Source: Nereocystis luetkeana (taxonomy: Eukaryota > Sar > Phaeophyceae > Laminariales > Laminariaceae). From it: a stretch of DNA of 64,000 nucleotides. The stretch lies in the NCBI GenBank assembly GCA_031213475.1, contig JARUPZ010000019.1, forward strand, positions 6,932,870 to 6,996,869. Direction: 5' to 3'. Made by a program: the position numbers and the translations under genes. This document shows, piece after piece, positions 44,501 to 55,500 of the stretch. The notes below the pieces were generated by a model. That model had not been told where the DNA came from and did no database searches. It worked only from the letters and a program-made list of their open reading frames with translations. The first letter of the stretch is position 1; each line of letters opens with the position of its first letter.

Positions 44501-47500
44501 CCCCCCCTAAGGCGTATGCTGACCACAACGTGTTATTTCTTTCTTATGAAACCGTAGACGCTTCGCCAATCAAAATGCCCCGTCCGCAAGCAACACACGA
44601 ACTACCACGACCCACCTACCAGCAGCGTGTAGGATGCTGGCTTACTGGCTGTTCTGGTGAAGGAAAATCGACTCTAAACTTGGAATCACGGTCGATCAGC
44701 AGTAGCGGTAGCTGTAGGGGTCAAATACGCCTACTCCTTTTGCATTGTTCGTATTTTATTTTTATTCTTAGTCGCCAGTCGCCAGGAAGACAATCGTCAT
44801 CAGGGATTCTGTGAAATATCGTGGCAAGATCTTCCATGGTTGATGGCCACGGTCAGCGGCCACAATGCCTTCAGGGGACTCGCCGTTAGTTTTTCTCGTG
44901 AGGTGGACGCTGGTACAAACGCCTGTACAGCAGCAACAACAGTAGTATGAATACTTCGAACCGTAGTAGCAGTACTGTAGTAGAGTCAGTAGTACTGGTA
45001 GTCGTAGCAGTCGTAGTAAGCACTACTGTGTACTTCTATTGATACTACGACTACTGATTCCACTATTACTACCGTACTGCTGCTACTGCCTGTGTCATAC
45101 TCGTACGTATAATCTTATCACGATGTTTCAGTTGATGCCGTGACTACAGATAGGGATGATGGGGAATCCTCAGAGTCCTCAAAAAGAAGATGCGATGTAT
45201 TTATGCGTTGCCGGAGTTGGGAATCCGACCAACGTGCCCGTGTACAGGTGTCGGCCCCACTGGTGTGGAGAGGAGGTGTTGACAGCAGTGGCAGTAAGCA
45301 GGCCAGAGGGATAGTTGGAATCGCCGAGAAAATTGAAACCAGGTACCAATCTGGACGGAAATGTAAGGAGGAATTGATCTTCATGTTGATGTTTAAACGC
45401 TCCTAATGTTTTCGGGAGAGAGTGGTACCTGGTATGTATGAGTCTTGATCCGTAGGCACAAGGCATGCTTAGGAAGCTTTTTTTGGCAATCTAGATGTTC
45501 TTCGTATAAGTTACGATCAGACTGGCACCATATACCAGGTACGGTTATATATTTTTTGTGACGATAGGCCTATCGATGCCGCCGGATCGTGGGCGGAGAG
45601 GGGTACTCGGACGAGTGGGAGATGCTGACCGTGGCTCGCCCCCTGCCTCGAGCCGTTTGTGTGTCGAGCCGTCCGTCCACCGTTCAGCCGGGCGGGCGCT
45701 TCGTAGACCAGGGCGCAGCGTCTCTGTGTGATACGGGCGTGAACAGTTAGCGGATCGTACGCTACGCAGTTTGAGGCATCCGGTCCTCATGGTTGGACCA
45801 CTGCTGTTGTACTTGTTGCGGGGGCATAGGTCCCGACGCTCTTCCGCCCCTTTGTTCTGAATGCCAGGCCCACTTTTTTTTGGGTCATGAGTGCACCGCG
45901 CTTGGCACGCTCTTCTGTTCCTTTTGAGGGTGCACTTTGTGAGTGTGACGCGCATACCGACACACCCCGCTCGTGGCTGGTTGTCGGTCTGGTGCTTCGA
46001 CGGGGCCGCGTCGCGGCGGCGAAGGCCGGGTCTATCGGTGACCGACCACCTGTTGGCGCTGTCCCAGACGAACCGTTCGTTTTTCGCCATGATCGCCACG
46101 CAAGTGCAAAGCGTGAACACGGAGCCATTTGTCGTGGATACACACACATAGATAAACACGTCTAACAAATACTGCACACAAGCTACAGCAGGACGGCATG
46201 TGCCTGTTACGCACTGTTGTCGTACACTATTAATATCTACAGCAGTATGTTGCTTTCGTACACTACTGGACAGGACTCCTCATGAGAACCAGGAAAGCTG
46301 ACCCAGGCTGTCTTTTTTCTTATTCAAGAGAATGGCCGCGTTCTATTCCAACTTCGGTATGACGACTTGCGAGTTTCTTATTTTCCTGCGAATCTCAGCC
46401 CGTCTTTCTCTTTGCTCGTTTTCTTAGTGTATACCAGGTAGGTGCTCTGTACTGTACCGTGTGTTGCGTCTCTGTACTGTACAGTATGTTGCGTACTACG
46501 CCTTGTCGTGCGTAACGTCTGATCGTGGTCCGGGTCCTCCTGCTGGTCCTTGCCCTGCTCCTGTCGCTGCTGTTGTCGCCGCCGCCATTGCTCCGCCCCA
46601 CTATTATCTGTTGACGTTGCGTGCGCGCGTTTGGGACCCACCAGCGGCGTTCCTGACGCAAAAGGTGCAGCTCGATGAGGCGACGGTGAAGTTCGAGATA
46701 TGGGATACGGCCGGGCAGGAGCGATACCGCAGCCTGGCGCCCATGTATTACCGGGGGGCGGCCGCCGCGATCGTTGTGTACGACGTCACCAATAAGGCAA
46801 GCGTTAGCTGTAGCCCGGGCGAGGCAGACTCGTACTCGGAGCTGGAAAGGATTTTTGGTTGCGCCGCCGCACGCCCTTTTTTTGGCGCGAAAAAGCGCCG
46901 GGCTGTCCTGGCGCGTTCTCCTCCTGAGCAGCCATGTTTTGCGCTAATATAACCCTGCTGTATATGTGCACCCTTTGCTTACTACAGTGCACTTTGTACC
47001 CGGTAGAGGGAAGGGGGGGGGGGGGGCACTGCTGCTGTGTCTGTGTGCCCCCGACCTTTCCTGGCGTCGCAGTTGTTCCTCGTAGTAGTGCTTTTTTCTT
47101 TCTTGCTGTTGTCGCCCAATAAAAAACTCGAGTTGTAGGCACGGGTATGGCCCACTCGTTGTTGGTTTCTCGGCGGCAAGTGTACTGCTGCGCCTGTAGA
47201 TAGACCCACCCCGAGGATGAAATTAGCATAGCTATGTTAATATATGGGAACAACGGAATGAGCGCCCAGCTGTTGGAGCTGTCTCTAGTAGGAGTAGGAA
47301 TGGTGCTACGTCTCGAAAGGGATGCGTGGTCAATGGCCAAATCACTCAGGCAAGCAACAAATGAATACGCCCGGGGTTGCGGCTAGACTGAGGACCGTTC
47401 ACTGGTCTATTCGTCCCGTGTGGTTTGAACGCTCGAACTACTGTAGTGTCGCCGTACACTAGCGGCGTCGAGAAACCCGGGCTGGGGTGGGGGCTATAAA

Positions 47501-50070
47501 CGCCCGCCCGCCGCCATCTGGGACCCGTTCTGAGACGAAATGCCTGCAGCGTGGGGAAAAAAACGAGCGGAAGGTGTATCCCCTATAGGACCGCCACCTC
47601 TGACAGGTCATCTTCAGATAGACCATCTACAGATAGATCATCTAGATCTTGAGCTGTCGTTGTGCGTTGTTGCTGCAGGATCTGTACATTACATATGCAG
47701 GATCTGTACAGTACAGATCCGAACCAGCAAACGTATGCTACTGTAGAACCTGTAGATTATACGGCTTCCTTCCTTCAGGCAACACGACCTACCGTATATC
47801 ATTGCAGATCAGGTATCTACCTGCCCGGAAATATTTAGGGCGTTGGGTGGGAATCGATGAGCAGTTCGAGGAGTCTCATACTTGGAATCGGTGTGGAATA
47901 AGGTTTGCAGTGTACCTGGAAGGCAACAAGGTCAAGCAAGCCCCCCCCCCCCCCCCCGTTCTTTTTTTTCTGGTTTCAGAATTCTGAACAGAATACCCCT
48001 GAATTTTCCGTGGGTTCGGTTGCACGTTCTGTGTAGAGGAGGAGCTGGCATTGACGCGGGTGTAATGCACGTCGCGATCTGCGGTTTTTGCTGCCGCCAA
48101 CCTCGTGTAGCCGCCGGGGGGGGGCGTGAGTCTTGCCCAGCCCCCGATGGCCTGCACTCTATGTAGGGCCTCGAGCTTTAATGCCACATATGTGGTCTTT
48201 TATTAATTCCACAAGGGGTAGGGTGCCTGTTATATACATGCCCGGACGTGTTCTACGATACAGGTAGCACATTTCCGCTATTTTTTCCTGAATGACGGGG
48301 TTCCTTAACCCAAAACCGTCGGAATCCCTATTCTTGTTTCGAAAAATGACGTTTTTGTATGCTCGGGTCACGGGATTATTCGTCGGGATGCAAATTCATT
48401 TTTGCTGAAGTCGTTTTTCGGATGAGGTGTGTAGACTCCTTGAGCGAGGAGCCTCAGAAATAATAGGGCGAATCTCTGTCGTAGAACGCCTCTCCGGAAA
48501 ATGTATGGACCGTTTCGCGTTTTGGGTATCCATATCAATATGTTAATACGGTGCATTTTCGGGTACAGTGATGTGTATTTTTCGTGTCCATTTTCAATGT
48601 GCATTTGTATTTACACTCGTACCTGCATTTGTATTTTCGTTTGTATTTGCATGCGCCGTAGCCGCCCTTGTGGTCCATTCTTTGTGCGATGCTCTGGCCC
48701 GAGGTCAGTAGGTAGGCCTCCCCTCTCCCCGCCTGTGAATACCTTGCTTGCCGCAAAAAACTGTGTTCGAGTTACCCTGTAGCGCTCGTCAGCCTGCGTC
48801 GAGTTGCGCTTTTTGATGTTCACGCCGGGAAGTTTCCGCGCGTGTTCGTTTTTTTATTTTCGACGCTGGCCACGATCTTGCAAGAAACACGCAACGTGCA
48901 CGATAGAATCGCGTTCCTTTCTACCTAGAGATTGCAAGTGTCATCATCCCCACCAAATGCTCTAGAACCCCATCACCAGGTAGTTGGTTGCTGCCACCAC
49001 AACACCGCTTGGGTGACTAGCACATAGCACTCTGAACGAAAATCTAAGGACCGTCCATACATTAATGTGAAGACCAAGCGGTCCTTGTATTTGCAGCCAG
49101 ATTGGTACTTTGGTGTGGCTGTGTCTGACAACCGACGTGTCAAAACGACGCGGGCTTAATATGGTATCGAAAAAATGTGAGACCACCACCACTACCACCA
49201 CCACCACCACCAACAACAACAACACCACCACCACCACCACCACCACCTCCACCACCACCACCACCAACAACAACAACTGCTGTATCTCCCTTTAGTATTG
49301 GTAACTCCCGCATTCGTGTGCTCCACATATGTTTTGCCCCTCCAGCACCGCGATGCGCCGGGGATTAAGAAATTGATCGCCCCCTCTTTTTTCTCCCGTG
49401 CGATCACCTCCCGCTCCCTCCGAGTACATGCACCCCTTCCGACCTCTGATGTAGATGTGTAGCTCCGGTACACGGTAAATTAGTCACTATAGTTATGCAG
49501 TCTGCGAAAATGGAAGTCGTCGCGACCCTACCTTTGGTGGCTCTATGGCACTCCGTATTCCAAAGGGCATCGCGCACGATAATTATACGGCTGAAGTTGT
49601 CGCAGTCCACGCACGGGTCAAGAGAGATTCACGGAAGACGGAATACGGTTTGTTGCTGTGGACGCTGCATGCCGCGCCTGGTTGGCTTGTCACGTCTGGG
49701 ATGTACTGCTGTAGGATGTTTTGCATTTCGTACTATTTTTTTTGCCTCGCGTTTAACTTGAAGTCACTACCCGCTAGCCCACTAAGCAACTAGTTACTTG
49801 TGATTCACGCGGCTTAGTAGGCAGTGGGTAATGCCGTACAACCAACACACGTTGGGTCGTGAGTACGATTGATCACAGACTTCAGTATTCATTCTTTGGC
49901 AGGTTTTCTTGGTACCTACCCCTCCTTACGTAGTTCCCGTAAAACCCACGTATTTTCCCCCTTCGAGCTAAGTGCCGGGAAGCCCTAAAAATAAATTCCC
50001 CCCTCCCTACCTCGCCCCCCTCCCCCCCCCACCCCGCCCCTCTTTATGTACCTGGTATATATATATCTGG

Positions 50071-50109
<39 letters not shown>

Positions 50110-52533
50110 GGTTGGGTTGGCGACGTTAGGCGACGACGCTGTAAAACACGCCTCTCACTGCGTGAGCTAGACAGCCAGGGTACCGTGTTTTTTCTTCTTT
50201 TTTTTCGCGATCACCACGGCTGGCGGTCGAGTTAGATCATTTTTGTGCGGCGAGGACCTTAACTCCGCGCAAGGGGGATGATCGCATCACGTAGAGTGTA
50301 TTTGGCAAGGCACCCACGAGGCAGTCACACAGCAAACCCATTGCTGTCTCTGGAAGTGGCCACATCGGAAAATAATTCAATTAGTTGGCGCTGTAGTCCA
50401 TATGCAAGAAAACCCGCCTCAAAAAACGGTTCTTATTAGTAGTAGGATGCAGCTCACTCTCCATGCGACTCGCCCAACGCCTCACGGTGCTGCGCTCCTG
50501 GCGCAAGCATTGCCTGCCTGGTCGGTGAAACCCCGACGTGTTCCGTCTGGGCATTGTGGGGATGAGAGAGTCTGCGGTCATACGACTACGGCCATGCATT
50601 ATGATGAGTTCCCGCCCCTCTTTCCTTCTGTACCCCTACCCCTCTTCCTCCTCCTCCCCCTCCTCCTCGGGTGTTGTTTAGGAGTCGTTCAACGGCGCCA
50701 AGTCGTGGGTGAAGGAGCTGCAGCGCAGAGGAGACCCGAACGTGATTATCGCGCTAGCGGGTAACAAGGCGGATCTGGAACACCGCCGGTAAGCGCTTGG
50801 GGGCTTCTAGTAGTAAACTTGTCGTTACTTCGTATAATTCGTCGGTACTATATTTCGTAAGCTCTTAGGAGTGTAGGGCATGGGTGGGGGGGATTATTTA
50901 AGCAATGACTTGAGTTGTTCGTAGTGTGAATTCTTTATTCCCTACCGGTAGGTTTATCCTAGGGTATCTATGGCGAAAACTCCTCAACCTGTCTGTCTGA
51001 CCCCCGCCATCCAGAAGCTCCAAGCTACGGCATTCCCCCCCCCCCCCAAACGGCAGCCAGAATCGATATATAGCCGACACGCATACAAGCAGTCTGGGCC
51101 AACTTTCGGCTCCAACGGCGCCCTGTGCCTTGAGCTACGCGACTCGCCCGAACATGCCTCGTACTCACAACCATTGTTATGATCATACTGCTGCTGGTGC
51201 TGCCTGCTGCTGGTGGTGGTGGTGCTGGTGCTGTACGAGCATCGTTTGCAACTTGTGCACAGAGCATCGCAGCGAAAATCGATACCTGACACAGGTGCAA
51301 GTAAGTCTGTGCCTATTTCCGGCTTCTCCGGAGCCCTGTGCCGGAATTAGACGACCCCCCGAACACCCCTCGCACACACACCACAGCATGACCGATGGGC
51401 GTTGTGGTAAATAATGTGGCGTTTGTTGGCACGGTGCTACTATCGCTAGTATGAATCCAAGTACATACGATGGGAAGCCCTACGTACGTACAACAACCAT
51501 CGATCGTGCTTGTCGATACGAGCATCGCTCGCAAATGGTGCACAGACCATCGATCGGAACAAGCGGGGTTCTAGCCGTGGAGAGTTCTGCTGCCCAACGA
51601 GATTGTTGCCCTGCCTTGTTAAGGTCGTAGCCCTCCGCTTGGAGCGGATCCCGCGTGCTGGCTTCAGCCTGCAAACACGTGCATCCACCCAACGGGTGTT
51701 GTAGTACATACAGTAGGTGGCGTTTTTTGTAGGGAGGGTGGTACGAACGCTGTTAGATGCTTTGCTGTTCTGCTGGCAGCGACATCAAGCGGGGCAGAAT
51801 CTCACAGCCAGCCGAGGGGACAGCAGTAAAGTACGTGCTTCTGCTGTCGATGTTCGCCTACACCACCACCACGCACCGACTGTCGTACTGCTGTTCGAGA
51901 TATTTTTGTTGCTGCTACTGTACGAGCTACCTGGTTATGTCGGTTGTTCCCGATCGCGATCTAACTTTCTTTGTGTGTTGTAGATGCTGCACTGCTGCCG
52001 CCACAGGCAGCAGCGAAAAACAGAAGCGGCAGTGGGATATTCCGCAACCGGCCGTGATGGCAGCAGTTGGTACGAGTACGCCTCTGTTGTTGCCATCGAT
52101 TGCCTACATCACGCACTTTGCTGGGTACCTTGCTTGCTGCACAAAGCAGCGCTGTTGTCGGCAGCAGTCCGTACAAAACAAAATGGATCGAAAAGCTCCC
52201 AACTGTTTCATTGGCACACAGTGGACCCAACAAAAGCTCCGGCGCAGCCCTCCGCGGACAATTGACAGGACAATAGCGCTAGTAGTAGTCCTGCTGCAGT
52301 AACAGCAGTAGGTTCCGACTGTCGTTCTTTGCCTCTGCGCTACACACGGTGTATATCTTCTGCTGTGAAACGCTTCAGCCGCGGTATGTGCCCGGATCTA
52401 AGCCACTATGGACGGTGCTATCGGTATATACTGCTGTAGTAACCGTATTGCTCAAGGGTTTTGTATTTACGGCTATTAATAGTACTGGCGATCCGAGCGG
52501 CACCACTTCCCACCACCGCTACTATCAAGCCTA

Positions 52534-52567
<34 letters not shown>

Positions 52568-55500
52568 GCACCCCCAGAAAAAAACGCTGGTACAAATGAC
52601 AGTTCCAAGTTAATTTCACGTCAAAAGGACGAGCGTCGAATGGCACAGCGAAATAACCAACAGGACGGATGCGACGTGTCTTTCTGTTTTGTCATCATAC
52701 CGCTGTACGTACTCTGCTTATTATTGGTAATACCTGGTACTCCTGTACTGTACGACACCTACCAGTGATATCAGATGTACGTACGTATGCACACAGGTGT
52801 ACTTATGTACGTCTGATACGTACGTACAGCAGTTACGCAACTGCACCTGCTTGCTCTTGTTATTCACCTGCCCCGAGACTGCCCCTACTTACACGAACCC
52901 CTGATGTGCGTCTGCACCTACAGCTGCGGCTACTGATGCTGATGTGCCTAGTGCACCTACCGCTGCGTTTGTGTACGTTGGCTATATATATCCACGTATA
53001 AAGTTTAGTCTGCGCGATTGTCTGTTCTCAAAACTCCAAAAGCATTCGTCCGTCCGTCCGATTCGTAAACAAAACCATACCTGGTACACCTTAACCCCTT
53101 TAGAGCCGCAGTCCCGTTTTGGGGACAAACTACTTGAAATTTGAGTGGTTTGTCCCCAAAACGGGACTGCGGTTCTAAAAGGGTTAACCCTATCACAGAC
53201 CACCTCCCTGGTCACCATGCACGCATTAAGGTTACACCTACAGTAGGGAACAGGACGGCAACGCATATCGTTGTCGTGTTCTACAGTTGTCACCAGCGAA
53301 TGCGAATTTGTACTTTGGAAGACGCCAAAGAAATAGGGCCCCCGTAAAAAATGCTTGATTCCCCCGCCGTGAGGTTTGGCAGTATATGGTGAGGCATTTT
53401 CTGAAAAATCCAGAGGGTTTTGTTTCCCCCGGTTCGAAGCTTGAAAGACCAAAGCTAAAAACAACACGAGCAAGCACGGGGTATCGATCAAACGACAAGC
53501 AGCTGAACAGCGCCGCCGCTGCTGCGCGCCCAGAGCCGCAGATGGGAACCACCGCAACAGCGTTTCTGGGCTCCGTCCTGTTGGTGTGATTTTTGTTGTA
53601 CGATTTCTCTTTGCAGCCTCGACCCAAACACTTCGTCGGGAGCACAGCTCCAACTGCAGCAACAACGGCAGCCCGCTGTTCCTAGTTTTGTTTTATCCCA
53701 CTCAAGTTCGACGCCAAACTCCAGAATGATATCGTACCAGTACTGTGCGCACGTATGTATAGCAGCATGATGCATCAGTTGTGCTGCTGTTGCTGTGTAG
53801 TACTACCATACGAGTACGTCGTACTACTCGTAGACGACACAGCAGTAACTAACGTATCTGAGCCTGATCCCCGATCCGGACGTCTTCTCTCTTTCGTTCG
53901 GTACTAAAGCAGTAGTAGTAGCGTATTGAAGCCTGACCCGATGTCTTCTGCCTTGTGACCGAACACCAACCACAACTGCTTTTACAGCGAAACATATTTT
54001 GCAGTGTCGACGAAACAACAACGATGACTGCTACAGCACTACCACCGCCTACCATCCAGCAACGCACACAAATTGACGACAGTTGTAAATATCTTGCTGC
54101 GCGAGTTCCTAGCGACAACTACTTCGAAGTATACTATCTTTTTATTTGATTGAAAAGACGGCAACCCCGGATTTTTTTCGGAAAATGATGTGTAGTGAAA
54201 ACTTAAGTGTATTATCAACCATTTGTCGAAGCTGAGCCCAACTTGTGAGCCCTGTTGGTGCCAGGTCCAAACGCACTGCGGTCTTCCATTCCGCAGGCGC
54301 CCCAACAGCAGTGGGGTTTTGATGTATATTCTCGAGCGTATTTTCTTGCTGCACGCCGTTTGTTTTTTTTTCCCCCGGCGCCGTTTTCTTACCGTCGGCC
54401 GTTTCAGGCAAGTGCAGTTCGAGGAGGCGCATCAGTACGCCGAGGATAACGGACTGATCCACATGGAAACTTCCGCAAAGAGCGCGCAAAACGTCAAGAG
54501 CATCTTCGTTGAGATCGGTGAGTGCGTGGGTGTCTTTGCCAGGCGTGTCGCGTCGCCTCATGTGCGCGCGGCACTCGCTGCCCTTTCTTTTTGGCGGATT
54601 GGCGTGGAGGGGCCAAGATAGCGGCATCGCACTGCTGCCAACGAGGAGGGGGTGGAACGTTATAGGATGTTTGCGATACTCCAATTTGGTTGGGTTGTCA
54701 AAGTGTCTGAAAACGACAAACCTGAGGAGCTGATTGGTTAAAACATGTGAATCCGCAGGCGCTACGTAGCCAATCAGAAGTTGCTCCACCAGCCCACAGT
54801 GTTACCCAACCCAAGAATGCTTACAGTGGATTTAAAACGTCATTTTGGTCACTTTTACCACCACAATTGAGTTTTGGTCGGTTGAGATTGCTAATATATA
54901 GGAAGCAGACTACGAGAAATCCAACTCAACCATTCCCCCCCCAAAAAACACCCTATTGACGATAGCTATAATAGGGTAAATAAATGAGGGTTTGCCAAGG
55001 GAGAGAGGTGTAAGGAGGAGCCTTCAGAAAAGGACAAGTGGGATACCAGGTATTTTATATTTTGTTGATTCAAAGTGACAGAAGGGAGACTACATTCTGC
55101 TGCGCGAGTTCCTAGCGACAGTTGTACAGTCTTTAGTCTTAGCCTCGGCCAGATGTTTCTGACCGGGAGGACGGTGACTCCTATTTTTTAGGAATAACAA
55201 CGCCTCCATGTCAAATAGAGGTGATAGAGGGGGTACCATATCGTTGGGAGGCTGAGGCGTGGACTAGGCGTAAGTGCCATGTCACGGCATGAACACTGGG
55301 CCGCGTCGGCCTCTGTGCGAAGAGGCTTTCGAATGGCAGGAACAAGTTGCTTCTTGCATCTACTGTAGTAGAGTGTATTTGGTGTGTTGTCATGTTGGTG
55401 TCATTCACGAGGGGTGTTTTTTTTTGTTAACTGTCTTGACGTAGATACCCTTGGGTGTGATGAGGGAGCTTCTTCGTTTAGGGTGCTTATTAGTTTTCGA

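Larger units (their letters stand above)
38699..46644 (+). other. Rab5 intron 1 (7,946 bases), repeat-rich
   Basis: Begins GTATGA and ends CCACCAG. It holds copies of families A (39202) and B (39530), a tandem array of family B-like half units (41658), two family C copies (42228, 42343), a dispersed block (43753), a C-rich tract (43640-43745) and a GTA/GTAGTA-rich stretch (44940-45080). A 210-codon minus frame at 45545-46177 and a 61-codon minus frame at 40260-40445 have no recognisable domain. At least ten TACCTGGTA-type motifs occur here. Confidence 0.85.
46797..50681 (+). other. Rab5 intron 2 (3,885 bases), GC-AG type
   Basis: The exon ends AATAAG and the intron starts GCAAGC, ending TTGTTTAG. 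Only this junction keeps the conserved TNKESF sequence in frame, and AG|GCAAG is the usual form of GC donors. The intron contains a family E copy (48246), a family C copy (49029), a CCA/CAA microsatellite (49178-49275), a (TA)n run (50078-50105), family F (50515) and C-rich stretches (49997-50040, 50630-50670). Confidence 0.9.

Noticed and set aside
49110..49368. Proline- or threonine-repeat protein
   Set aside because: Explained entirely by the CCA/CAA microsatellite inside Rab5 intron 2.
54142..54789. 215-codon minus-strand ORF
   Set aside because: It overlaps Rab5 exon 4 on the opposite strand; the plus-strand exon has clear protein homology, so this is a shadow.
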